Source: CAWIVH01 sp963839475
GTDB lineage: Bacteria > Acidobacteriota > UBA6911
Assembly: GCA_963839475.1 (NCBI GenBank)
Contig: CAWIVH010000020.1
Span: 186,001 to 250,000, forward strand
Direction: 5' to 3'
DNA length: 64,000 nt
The notes below the pieces were generated by a model. It searched no databases and was not told the origin of the DNA. It worked only from the letters and a program-made list of their open reading frames with translations. Below are positions 17,792-26,284 of the stretch, piece by piece. How positions within the stretch are numbered: position 1 is the stretch's first letter; each line of letters begins with the position of its first letter. The translations under genes and the position numbers were made by a program.

Positions 17792-18805
17792 CTACTTCGG
17801 CTGAGTATAGCGGCGGACAAGGAAGTCCTCGTATGCCGACAAATCTTTCCAGTCCGTCGCGCAGTTGATTTTCCTTGCCTTGGCGTCAATCTGCATCATG
17901 CCATCGTCGGCTACCCTTATCCCAAGACTCTCCATCACCATGAGGTCATGCGGCAAAGCCAGGTACACGGCCGCGGTATCAAAAAGGATCGAACTTTCCT
18001 TCGTGGCTTTCTGAGCCTGATTGCCCAGCCAGAAACGATAGTTCTCAATCAGAGCCTTAAGGAGAGGATCTTTTGACTGCAGGATTGCCGCGTATTTTTG
18101 GCCGGTAAGCCGGACTTGCCCGCAGGTATCAAGCGGAGTGATTGTTATTTCCCAGGGAGCTTGCAGGACGCGGCGGAAAGATGTCACGTCGCATTTCACG
18201 TTCCACTCAACCTCGGGTTGCTTTTTTCCATCGTAGCCGCGGCGGACGCTGCCGTACATTCCCACGAATCGGGCCCTCCCCGCAATGGCCGGCGCCCGCT
18301 CCAGTGCAGCTTTGATGTTGGGTGCAGGGCCGATACACAGCAGGGTTATTGTTTCGGGAGAGGCCAAAATAGTATCAATCAGGGCCTGAACGCCGTCCTT
18401 ATACACTTTGCCCGGATATTTGGAGAGATCGTAATCCTTGACCCACTCCCCCTGACCGCCGATTTTATCGCCGCTTTTAATGCCTATCCCGACGGGGATG
18501 TCAGTCCGCCCTGCGACCTGGAGCAATTTGGCAGCTATTTTGGCACGATATTCGGTGTTGCCATAATCGGTGGCCACCAGCTTCAGATCGATTTCCGGCG
18601 ATTTGAGCAACAACGTCAGCGCCCAGGTGTCATCAATATCATCGCCGATATCGGTGTCCAGAATCAGGGGGATTTTGGCGCTGGGCATCGCGCCTTTCAT
18701 GGAACCCGACCGCGCAAAAACCAGCAAAGAACCTGCGATCCAGGCAATGATACAGACGCGGCCGGCCTTCTTGAGAAAACTGCGGAGGTAAGTCTTACCA
18801 TTCAT
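17792..18805 (-). CDS. Nucleoside hydrolase (IunH family), exported
   Basis: 337 residues. An N-terminal hydrophobic segment (about 13-33, CIIAWIAGSLLVFARSG) acts as a signal or anchor. The calcium-binding motif DTDIGDDIDDTWAL, diagnostic for nucleoside hydrolases, is followed by ATDYGNTEYRA and a ribohydrolase core. The enzyme should cleave N-glycosidic bonds of ribonucleosides to free base and ribose; several substrate-contact residues differ between subfamilies, so other N-ribosides cannot be excluded. AGGATCC lies before the ATG. It is 51 bp downstream of the Gfo/Idh gene and probably in one operon with it. Confidence 0.86.
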   Translation of the reverse strand: MNGKTYLRSFLKKAGRVCIIAWIAGSLLVFARSGSMKGAMPSAKIPLILDTDIGDDIDDTWALTLLLKSPEIDLKLVATDYGNTEYRAKIAAKLLQVAGRTDIPVGIGIKSGDKIGGQGEWVKDYDLSKYPGKVYKDGVQALIDTILASPETITLLCIGPAPNIKAALERAPAIAGRARFVGMYGSVRRGYDGKKQPEVEWNVKCDVTSFRRVLQAPWEITITPLDTCGQVRLTGQKYAAILQSKDPLLKALIENYRFWLGNQAQKATKESSILFDTAAVYLALPHDLMVMESLGIRVADDGMMQIDAKARKINCATDWKDLSAYEDFLVRRYTQPK

Positions 18806-18856
18806 GGATCCTGCCTTTCAACGACAGGCAGGCAGAGCCGATTCCCTGCACAGTCG

Positions 18857-20221
18857 TCAGATTGTATCGGGCACCTCAAAAGGTGGCCGGTATCTCCTTC
18901 TCAACAACCCATCAGCCTCTTCGTCGCCGACGAATTTCATGCGGATGGGATCAAACTTGAGCGGGCGGCCGAGCCGATAAGAAATATTGGCCAGGTGCAT
19001 AAGGCCGGCCGAATAATGCCCTTCGATGATGTCGCCGTTGCAGAGGGTCTGATCGTTCGCGCGGATGGCCTCGACGAACCGCGAGTAATGATTATCTTCG
19101 CCGCTGCCTGACGGACCCGGCGCCCGTTCCTTGCCAAGGAAGGTTTTCCAGGTCTTGACGTCCTTCACCATGTACCCTTTCGAACCGTAAAAAAGATTTC
19201 CGATCGTATTTTCATCACTCGTCATGTAACCGCCGCCGCCCGCGCTCTTCCCTTCTCCCAGGCCGCCTTCGCGGTTGGTCATCCACCCCCGCACTTCAAA
19301 CTGAAGGATCTTCTTCCCTGAGCCTCCGGCCTCCGGGCCGTCAAATTCGAAGATGGCCATGAGCATGTTCGGAGTCTGCTGATCATCCTTGAACAGGAAG
19401 TGCCCGCCTACCGCCGTAATTTTCGTAGGCAGCGTAACCCCCAAGCCCCAGCGGGCCACATCCAGTTCGTGGACCCCCTGGTTGCCGATGTCCCCATTGC
19501 CGTAATCCCAGTTCCAGTGCCAATTGTAATGGAACCGGTTCTTGTTGAAAGGCCTGGAAGGCGCCGGGCCAAGCCAAAGGTCGTAGTGGACTCCGGAAGG
19601 AACCTGCTCGTCCTCGAAATGGCCGATCGTGTCGCGCCATTTGAAGCACAGCCCCTTGGCCATGTAGATTTCGCCGAGGCCGCCGCTGCGGATGAACTCC
19701 ACAGCAGTCCGCGCGCACCTGTTGCTGCGCTGTTCCATGCCATGCTGGACAATCACTTTGTGTTTGGCTGCGGCCTCAACCAGCTTCTGGCCTTCGAAAA
19801 AGTTATGGCAAACCGGCTTCTCGACAGTGACATGTTTGCCGGCCATCATGGCCCATATTCCCGCCAGGGCGTGCCAATGATTTGGAGTCACTACGGAAAC
19901 CGCGTCGATTTCCTTGTCGTCGTATAAAGCCCTCAGGTCAAAATAGGTTTTGGGCTTATTCTTTCCCGCATCGACAAATCGCTTCTTTATGATTTCGGGG
20001 AATAGATTTTCATCCACATCGCAAAGCGCCGCCACTTCGACGTTGGGCAGTTGGGAGAATTCCTGAATGTGGGTTTGCCCCATACCCCGGATGCCTACGA
20101 TCCCCACCCGGACTCGGTCATTCGCTCCTCGCCAGCCGGCTGTTCCCACCCCAAGAAGGGGCCCCACACCCAGGCCGGCACCGGCAGAAGCTGCCGAACT
20201 CAAAAACTGCCTGCGATCCAT
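18857..20221 (-). CDS. Tat-exported Gfo/Idh/MocA family oxidoreductase
   Basis: 454 residues. It begins MDRRQFLSSAASAGAG, a twin-arginine signal, so the folded enzyme is exported with its NAD(P) cofactor. The Rossmann loop reads VGIVGIRGMGQTHI. The substrate-domain landmark EKPVCHN follows VTPNHWHALAGIWAM. Family members oxidise or epimerise sugars and sugar derivatives; exported forms are abundant in planctomycetes and acidobacteria. The substrate is unknown. GGGGAGG precedes the ATG. It lies between the parvulin and nucleoside hydrolase genes, 44 and 51 bp apart, suggesting an operon for handling periplasmic sugars or nucleosides. Confidence 0.88.
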   Translation of the reverse strand: MDRRQFLSSAASAGAGLGVGPLLGVGTAGWRGANDRVRVGIVGIRGMGQTHIQEFSQLPNVEVAALCDVDENLFPEIIKKRFVDAGKNKPKTYFDLRALYDDKEIDAVSVVTPNHWHALAGIWAMMAGKHVTVEKPVCHNFFEGQKLVEAAAKHKVIVQHGMEQRSNRCARTAVEFIRSGGLGEIYMAKGLCFKWRDTIGHFEDEQVPSGVHYDLWLGPAPSRPFNKNRFHYNWHWNWDYGNGDIGNQGVHELDVARWGLGVTLPTKITAVGGHFLFKDDQQTPNMLMAIFEFDGPEAGGSGKKILQFEVRGWMTNREGGLGEGKSAGGGGYMTSDENTIGNLFYGSKGYMVKDVKTWKTFLGKERAPGPSGSGEDNHYSRFVEAIRANDQTLCNGDIIEGHYSAGLMHLANISYRLGRPLKFDPIRMKFVGDEEADGLLRRRYRPPFEVPDTI

Positions 20222-20265
20222 AACTGCCTCCCCGTCGCTGATGCCCTGTCGCCGGAATCCAGAGA

Positions 20266-21312
20266 TTATTTGGCAGAATTACGCTTGTTCCATTCCGCCT
20301 CCGACATGACCTGTTCAACCTTGGCCTGTTCCCTCAGGCTGTCGATATGCTTTTGAGCAGCGGTCTGCTTGATGCTCCGTTCCAGGAAGCTCTGGATATT
20401 CTTGCGTGCATCGGCGAGGGGCATTTTTCCGGCCGGTTTCTTTTCGATCACTTGAATGACATGAAATCCGAACTGGGTTACTACCAGTTCCGAAATGCTG
20501 CCGGGCTGACCGGAAAATGCAACATCTTCGAAGGGTTTCACCATCTGTCCCCGGGCGAAAAAGCCGAGATCCCCACCCTTTTCGGCGTTGGATTTGTCGT
20601 CGGAGCGTTTTGCGGCTTCAGCAAAGGTGATCTTTTTTGCCACGATGTCGGCGCGCAGCGATTCAAGGTTCTTTTTAGCCTCGGCCTTTTTCTCTTCAGT
20701 GGCGGAAGCGTCGACCTTGATCAGGATATGAGCGGCATGCACCTGTTCGGGCGTCTCAAAATACTGGGGATTGTTGTTATAGAATGTTTCAATTTCCTTG
20801 TCGGTCGGGGCGGGCAGGTTGGTCAGCGCCAATTCCATCACTTGCTGCATCATGAGGTTGTCTTCGATCTGCTTACGGACATCGGCCTCGGTGAATCCCT
20901 GGGAAACCAGCGCCTGTTTGAACTGCTCCTCTCCGGGGAACCGCTTTTTGAGCGTCTCCCAGGCTTCATCGATCTTCGCCTTCGGAACCGTGATGTTCTT
21001 TCCCTTCGCCTCGTTCTTCAAAAGCACCAGGCCGATCAGAGTATCCAGTGCCTCTTTAAAATACATGCTGTTTTTTTGCTTCATCTGGTCCCCCATCATC
21101 GGCTGCTGCCGGGCGATGCGATCAATGGCATCGAGCACCTCTTTTTCGGTGATGGTCTCCCCCAAAACTTTTGCCACCGCCGGGCTTTCCGCCGGCGCAA
21201 CGGCGGCTTTTGCTGCTGGAGTTGACGGTGGAGTTGACGGCTGTTGGGCGGCAAAAGCGGCGATTGAAGCCAAAGCGCAGAAAAGGAAGACAATGGAAAC
21301 TCGGCGGCTCAT
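20266..21312 (-). CDS. Periplasmic parvulin-type PPIase/chaperone (SurA/PrsA-like)
   Basis: 348 residues. A signal peptide (residues 1-21) is followed by a short Pro/Ala-rich spacer, a SurA-like helical chaperone region (about 45-165), and one rotamase domain starting at HAAHILIKV and ending FGFHVIQVIEKK, including the GGDLGFFARGQMVKPFEDVAF block. It should help fold outer-membrane proteins. The C-terminal helix returns to the chaperone region, as in SurA. AGGAG lies 11 bases before the ATG. It heads a minus-strand run of closely spaced genes. Confidence 0.9.
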   Translation of the reverse strand: MSRRVSIVFLFCALASIAAFAAQQPSTPPSTPAAKAAVAPAESPAVAKVLGETITEKEVLDAIDRIARQQPMMGDQMKQKNSMYFKEALDTLIGLVLLKNEAKGKNITVPKAKIDEAWETLKKRFPGEEQFKQALVSQGFTEADVRKQIEDNLMMQQVMELALTNLPAPTDKEIETFYNNNPQYFETPEQVHAAHILIKVDASATEEKKAEAKKNLESLRADIVAKKITFAEAAKRSDDKSNAEKGGDLGFFARGQMVKPFEDVAFSGQPGSISELVVTQFGFHVIQVIEKKPAGKMPLADARKNIQSFLERSIKQTAAQKHIDSLREQAKVEQVMSEAEWNKRNSAK

Positions 21313-21530
21313 GGGGTTGATATCTCCTGAATGTTATGAACGATGGGCTCAGACTATCTGATCCCATCCGCGTAACTTTGGGCTCAATCGATGGAAGATC
21401 CGAATAGGGGCACGGAAGTACGCAAGAATCAAAGAAAAATATTCGCTGATCAGGGGCGGGAAGTCAAGCTTGCATGGACAATGTTCCCCAGCCATGGAAA
21501 AATGTGGGTTTTTCTGGGGGAGGAGCAGCA

Positions 21531-22049
21531 ATGGCAGCCAAAAAACCCGAGTTACCGTGTGTGGTGTGCAATCCAAAGGAAGCCCAGCCCGGCGAATATT
21601 GTGAAAAGCACGGGGAGGACCTGCACCGTCTGGATCACCAGATGGAAACATTCTTTCGACTGCACAGGATTTCTCGGGGCAAAGGGCATGAAACCTATGA
21701 TCTATTTCTCCAAGGGGAATGTGATCCGCTGGGGCGAATCATCGTTTCGGAAACCGATCCAGAAAACCTCTCGATTACGGTGTTGCTGTCGGATGAAGTC
21801 GATCTGGACTCCAAAATCGCCGAGTATCAGGAGCTCGGCATCGAAAAAAGCTATGGGGACCACCTGAGAGGCCGAATTCAGCTGGAAATCGTGCACAGCT
21901 GGTATGGAAATGCCAGGGCTTGCGTCGATGTGTTCCGCGTGAGCCAGTACAATCCGCAGCATTGGGATATCGATCAACGTATCGAAGCGGAAGAGGACGA
22001 GGGAGGCATCTCCCATCCGCCGACTGGCGGAAAGCATTCCGTTCATTAA
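21531..22049 (+). CDS. Acidic soluble protein with an N-terminal Cys motif, unknown
   Basis: 172 residues. The N-terminus CVVCNPKEAQPGEYCEKH has a CxxC pair with a third Cys and a His, possibly a small zinc knuckle. A mixed alpha/beta middle follows (QGECDPLGRIIVSETDPENL), and the C-terminus is acidic, ending HSVH. I chose the ATG at 21531 for its GGAGGAG upstream; the open frame starts 57 bp earlier, and an overlapping frame from 21391 is a shadow. The family is unknown. It is divergent from the parvulin gene and convergent with an MFS carrier. Confidence 0.55.
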   Translation: MAAKKPELPCVVCNPKEAQPGEYCEKHGEDLHRLDHQMETFFRLHRISRGKGHETYDLFLQGECDPLGRIIVSETDPENLSITVLLSDEVDLDSKIAEYQELGIEKSYGDHLRGRIQLEIVHSWYGNARACVDVFRVSQYNPQHWDIDQRIEAEEDEGGISHPPTGGKHSVH

Positions 22050-22112
22050 TTACCGGCATAGACCAAAATCTCTCCGAATGGTCCACGTGGGGCAGCGCGG
22101 ATACGATCCCTA

Positions 22113-23387
22113 TCATTCCACGTCGATCCGGTCGTAAGGATCGACCGTAAGCCAGGCGGCGGCTCCAACAGCATAGACTCCCGAGGCGATATAGAACGGT
22201 ATCGACCAGGACTGCCAGCGGTCGACGGCAAACCCGACTACCAGGGGTCCCAGGAATCCGCCCAGATTGCCGAACGTATTCATAAAACCGGTAACGATCC
22301 CCGCATACGATTTGCCAATATCAAGGCAGACCGCCCAACTTGCGCTGATGGCCAGATCGGCGGAGCCAATCGCAAAAGCAATGAGGAGTGCTTTTCCCAT
22401 GCGCCCTGGCATCTGAGTGGATGCAAAAAACAGAGTCGCCGATGCGGCAAAGGAAGCAAAGCCAAGCCAGCAGCGGGCTATCTTCAGATTCGCCGAACGG
22501 GCAAGGCGATCTGTGATCCAACCTCCGCCGAGGTCCGCCGCCCCAGCCAGCAGGAAAGGCAAGCCGGCAAAAAAACCTCCGGTAAGCGTAGAAAAGCCGA
22601 GAACTTTGATCAGGTAGGTGGGCAGCCAGGTCAGGCCGAAATACAAACCGTAACCAAAGGCAAAATACATGGTGCAAATCTTGTACAGGTTGCGGTTACT
22701 TGCGATTCGCCGCCAGGGAATCACTCGGCCGTGAAATCCTGTGGGAGTCTTCGAATAATCCCGGTGATCCTGCTTTATCCAGACCAGTTCCTCTTTCGAT
22801 ACCCGGCGGTGATCCGCAGGATTGTCTCGGTACCAGAGGTACCAACCAACCGCCCAGAAAACACCCATGGCTCCAAAGAGGATGAAACTGGTGCGCCATC
22901 CCCACCGATGGATGAGGAACAGGGCCAGGGTTGGAGCCAGGGCACCACCCAGCCTCGAACCGAGGAATAGAATGCCGTTGGCCTTGCCCCGCTCTACCAG
23001 GGGAAACCAGAGAGAAAAGGCGCGAGACATGTTGGGGAAAGCGCCAGCCTCCCCGGCTCCAAACAAGAAACGGATCATCAGCAAGGACCGTAAGTTCCAT
23101 GCCGAGGCCGTCAGCATGGTGAATCCCGACCACCACAGGACAATGCGGGTCAGTACTTTGCGCGGGCCCCAGACATCCCCCATCCAGCCGGTCGGGATCT
23201 CGAATAGGGAATAAGCGAGGGTAAAGGCACTGAATACCAGGCTCATTTTTACGACTGAAAGCCCGAGATCCTGCATGATGAAGGGGGCAGCCGCCGAGAT
23301 GCAGACACGGTCCAGATACGTGACTATTGCCAGCGTGAAAGCAAAGAACAAAACCGTGCGGCGCGCGCCTGGCAAATGACTGGGCAT
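22113..23387 (-). CDS. MFS transporter, anion:cation symporter-like family
   Basis: A 12-helix inner-membrane carrier of 424 residues. Landmarks are VTYLDRVCISAAAPFI in the first helix region, the motif GWMGDVWGPRKVLT in loop 2-3, and GGGWITDRLARS in the second half. The fold and these motifs fit the hexuronate/glucarate/phthalate uptake group. The substrate is not readable. It is the second such carrier in the window (compare 3216-4505). AGGGATGG lies shortly upstream of the ATG. The gene is divergent from lon. Confidence 0.85.
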   Translation of the reverse strand: MPSHLPGARRTVLFFAFTLAIVTYLDRVCISAAAPFIMQDLGLSVVKMSLVFSAFTLAYSLFEIPTGWMGDVWGPRKVLTRIVLWWSGFTMLTASAWNLRSLLMIRFLFGAGEAGAFPNMSRAFSLWFPLVERGKANGILFLGSRLGGALAPTLALFLIHRWGWRTSFILFGAMGVFWAVGWYLWYRDNPADHRRVSKEELVWIKQDHRDYSKTPTGFHGRVIPWRRIASNRNLYKICTMYFAFGYGLYFGLTWLPTYLIKVLGFSTLTGGFFAGLPFLLAGAADLGGGWITDRLARSANLKIARCWLGFASFAASATLFFASTQMPGRMGKALLIAFAIGSADLAISASWAVCLDIGKSYAGIVTGFMNTFGNLGGFLGPLVVGFAVDRWQSWSIPFYIASGVYAVGAAAWLTVDPYDRIDVE

Positions 23388-23500
23388 TCCGTGCCATCCC
23401 TTTTAAAAAGCGGGTCGGATCAGAACGGTACTTGTATAGGAACGATCGCTCAAAGGCAAGCAGGACCTATGAGGTGCAGCAGCACTGCTAATCCTGCCTC

Positions 23501-23528
23501 TTCAACCTGAAGGGAAATTCGTTACAAT
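23501..23528 (+). promoter_or_regulatory. Candidate promoter of lon
   Basis: TTCAAC (-35) and TACAAT (-10) are 16 bp apart, and the ATG of lon lies about 80 bp further. The -35 overlaps a small inverted repeat CTTCA-ACC-TGAAG. No CIRCE-type heat-shock operator was seen. Confidence 0.4.
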
Positions 23529-23608
23529 AGGAGGTTCGGGGGAACGGCCGGCAGCGGGTAGGGCCGAAGCCAAGCCACGCCCCCCCGAAATTCTGGAGGC
23601 GCTTTCGC

Positions 23609-26026
23609 ATGGGAATCGAAAAAGATCAAAAACAGGCAACCGGACAGGAGTCCGAAATTCAAAATCTGCCCGAAGAAGGGGAAAAGCCAAGCCTGGTTCT
23701 TGCTTCAGAGGTGCTTCCGGAGCGGATCCCCATTCTCCCCATTCGGCCACGGCCGTTTTTCCCCGGGATCCCTGTGCCTCTGGAGATCAAAGCGGAAAAG
23801 ATTCCGCTGCTCGAGCACTCCCTCCAATCCGCCAACGAAACACTCGGACTGGTGTTGGTAAGAGACCTGCACAAGGATGATTCACTGGACAATTTGCATC
23901 GCGTCGGCGTGGCGGCGAAAATTCTGCGTGCCGTGCAGACAGACAGCGAAACAACCCATATCCTCGTGAACTGTCTCCAACGCTTCACCATCACCGACAT
24001 CAGCGATACCGGCAAAGGATGGATCGCTTCGGTAAAGTATTACAACGCCACCGAATTCTCGATGAATACCGAGCTCAAAGCCTACTCTATGGCACTCATT
24101 TCCACTCTGAAGGAGCTCGTCAAGCACAATCCGCTGCAGGCTGAAGCGATAAAGATGTTTCTCAGCCGATCCACCATGGATGATCCTGGACGCCTCACCG
24201 ATTTTGCCGCCAACCTTACCACTGCAGACGGACAGGAACTTCAGGAAGTGCTCGAGATCTTCGACATCCGGCATCGGATCGACCGAGTGCTGATGCTTCT
24301 CAAGAAAGAGGTGGAGGTCGCGAAGCTCCAAGGAGAAATCACCCGGCAGATCCAGGAAAAAATATCCGGTCAGCAGAGGGAGTTTTTCCTCAAAGAGCAA
24401 TTGAAGGCGATCAAGAAAGAGCTGGGTCTTGAAAAAGAAGGCAAGACCAGTGAGATCGAGAAGTTCCAGGAGCGGCTCAAAGAGCGCAAGCTGAATCCGG
24501 AGGCCCAGAAGGCGGTCGAGGATGAAATGGAGAAGTTTCAGCTGCTGGAAGCCAATTCTCCGGAATATAACGTGAGCCGGACCTATCTCGAGTGGCTTAC
24601 CATCCTGCCCTGGGGGAAATACAGCAAGGATTCTTTCGATATCCAACGCGCTCGGGAAGTGCTCGACAGGGACCACTATGGATTAAAGGACGTCAAGGAA
24701 CGCATTCTGGAATTCATCGCCGTCGGCAACCTGAAGGGGAACATTGCCGGCTCCATATTGTGCCTGGTCGGCCCGCCGGGGGTCGGAAAAACATCGATAG
24801 GCAAAAGCATCGCCGAATCCTTGGGCCGGAACTTCTTCCGATTTTCGCTCGGCGGGATGCGCGATGAGGCTGAAATCAAAGGACACCGGCGAACTTACAT
24901 CGGCGCAATGCCGGGCAAATTCATACAAGCCATGAAAACCGTGGGCACGGCCAATCCCGTGATCATGCTGGACGAAATCGACAAAATCGGCATGTCGTTT
25001 CAAGGGGATCCGGCCTCTGCCCTGCTCGAAGTTCTGGACCCGGAACAGAACAGCGGTTTCAGGGATCATTATCTCGACGTGCCCTTCGACCTTTCGAATG
25101 TCCTTTTCGTCGCAACCGCGAACCAGTTAGACACCATCCCACGCCCGCTGCTCGACAGGATGGAGGTGATCCGTCTTTCCGGCTATATCCTCGAGGAAAA
25201 AGAAGAAATTGCACGGCGGTATTTGATCCCGAAATCCCTATCCAACCATGGTCTCAAAAAAGGGCAGGTAGCCATTAGAAAACCGGCTCTCCGAAGCCTG
25301 ATCGACAGCTATGCCCGCGAGGCCGGGGTGCGCAACCTGGAAAACCTGATTAAGAAAATCATGCGGAAATCGGTCACCGAAATTGTCGCCGACCCCCAAA
25401 AAAGGCTTACGATCGCACGCAAGGATCTCGACACCCTGCTTGGAAAACCGGTTTTCAGCCCGGATGAAATGTTTGGATCCGCCCCGGGCGTCGTAACCGG
25501 ACTCGCATGGACAAGCATGGGAGGTGCCACCTTGCAGATCGAGGCAACCGCGGTACCATCGAAAGCCAAGGGGTTCAAGCAAACCGGACAACTCGGTAAT
25601 GTCATGCTGGAAAGCTCCGATATCGCGTACTCCTACGTGATGGCCCACCTGAGGCATTATGGCGCCGGAGAGGATTACTTTGACCGTCATTTTGTCCATC
25701 TGCATGTGCCGGCCGGCGCAACGCCAAAAGACGGCCCTTCGGCAGGGGTCACCATGGCCTCGGCCCTGATCTCCATGGTTCTGCAAAAACCCGTGATCAA
25801 AAAACTTGCCATGACCGGAGAGCTTACCCTTACCGGCCAGGTGCTTCCCATCGGAGGCGTCAAAGAAAAGGTGATCGCAGCGCGCCGGGTGGGGATCAAA
25901 CAGCTCATCTTTCCCGAAGGGAACCGACGGGACTTCGAAGACCTGCCCGACTATCTGAAGGCGGGGTTGAAAGCTCATTTTGCCGCGCACTATGAGGATG
26001 TCTATAAAATCGCATTCCGCGCATAA
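23609..26026 (+). CDS. lon: ATP-dependent Lon protease
   Basis: 805 residues. The N-terminal substrate-binding LON domain starts near IPILPIRPRPFFPGIPVPL. The AAA+ module has Walker A GPPGVGKT at about 388-395 and Walker B IMLDEIDKIG. The C-terminal protease domain has the Ser-Lys dyad: Ser711 in KDGPSAGVTMA and Lys754 in GGVKEKVIAA, 43 residues apart as in E. coli Lon. It degrades misfolded and regulatory proteins in the cytosol. GGAGG lies nine bases before the ATG. The extra 25-residue acidic N-terminal tail is not conserved. It is monocistronic and followed by a hairpin terminator. Confidence 0.97.
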   Translation: MGIEKDQKQATGQESEIQNLPEEGEKPSLVLASEVLPERIPILPIRPRPFFPGIPVPLEIKAEKIPLLEHSLQSANETLGLVLVRDLHKDDSLDNLHRVGVAAKILRAVQTDSETTHILVNCLQRFTITDISDTGKGWIASVKYYNATEFSMNTELKAYSMALISTLKELVKHNPLQAEAIKMFLSRSTMDDPGRLTDFAANLTTADGQELQEVLEIFDIRHRIDRVLMLLKKEVEVAKLQGEITRQIQEKISGQQREFFLKEQLKAIKKELGLEKEGKTSEIEKFQERLKERKLNPEAQKAVEDEMEKFQLLEANSPEYNVSRTYLEWLTILPWGKYSKDSFDIQRAREVLDRDHYGLKDVKERILEFIAVGNLKGNIAGSILCLVGPPGVGKTSIGKSIAESLGRNFFRFSLGGMRDEAEIKGHRRTYIGAMPGKFIQAMKTVGTANPVIMLDEIDKIGMSFQGDPASALLEVLDPEQNSGFRDHYLDVPFDLSNVLFVATANQLDTIPRPLLDRMEVIRLSGYILEEKEEIARRYLIPKSLSNHGLKKGQVAIRKPALRSLIDSYAREAGVRNLENLIKKIMRKSVTEIVADPQKRLTIARKDLDTLLGKPVFSPDEMFGSAPGVVTGLAWTSMGGATLQIEATAVPSKAKGFKQTGQLGNVMLESSDIAYSYVMAHLRHYGAGEDYFDRHFVHLHVPAGATPKDGPSAGVTMASALISMVLQKPVIKKLAMTGELTLTGQVLPIGGVKEKVIAARRVGIKQLIFPEGNRRDFEDLPDYLKAGLKAHFAAHYEDVYKIAFRA

Positions 26027-26031
26027 ATAAC

Positions 26032-26074
26032 GGGCACAATTGCCGAACTTCCGGCGCTGTGCCCCGCCTTTTCT
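26032..26074 (+). terminator. Rho-independent-like terminator of lon
   Basis: The outer stem GGGCACA/TGTGCCC (26032-26038 and 26058-26064) encloses an inner GCCG/CGGC stem and is followed by CGCCTTTTCT. It starts six bases after the lon stop codon. Confidence 0.68.
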
Positions 26075-26194
26075 CGTGGCTCGCTGAAGTGAGTAATTCC
26101 GGCTCGGGAAAATCGGACGAGACGGTTTTGCGGACTGGCCGCAAATCAAGGCGATCTGCGGAGTCCACCAAGACCTCGAACGATAAAGTCTGTT

Positions 26195-26266
26195 TTCTTC
26201 GCGGGCTTCGCGGTTCAATCTTTCGAGCGTGCCAATTTTGCGGAAACCCGCCAGAACCGCAAAGAA
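26195..26266. repeat. Imperfect inverted repeat related to the dispersed 16-bp motif
   Basis: CTTCGCGGTTC near 26207-26217 pairs with GAACCGCAAAG near 26254-26264, 10 of 11 positions. The left arm itself repeats CTTCGCGG. It lies in the 258-bp gap between lon and the symporter gene; no gene is seen there. Confidence 0.4.
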
Positions 26267-26284
26267 TGCAGGGAAAGAGCAATT

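Noticed and set aside
21391..21867. Overlapping 158-codon frame beside the Cys-motif gene
   Set aside because: The frame starting at 21531 has a strong Shine-Dalgarno and a balanced composition; the other one has neither.
23388..23608. CIRCE heat-shock operator before lon
   Set aside because: No TTAGCACTC-N9-GAGTGCTAA element or close variant is present.
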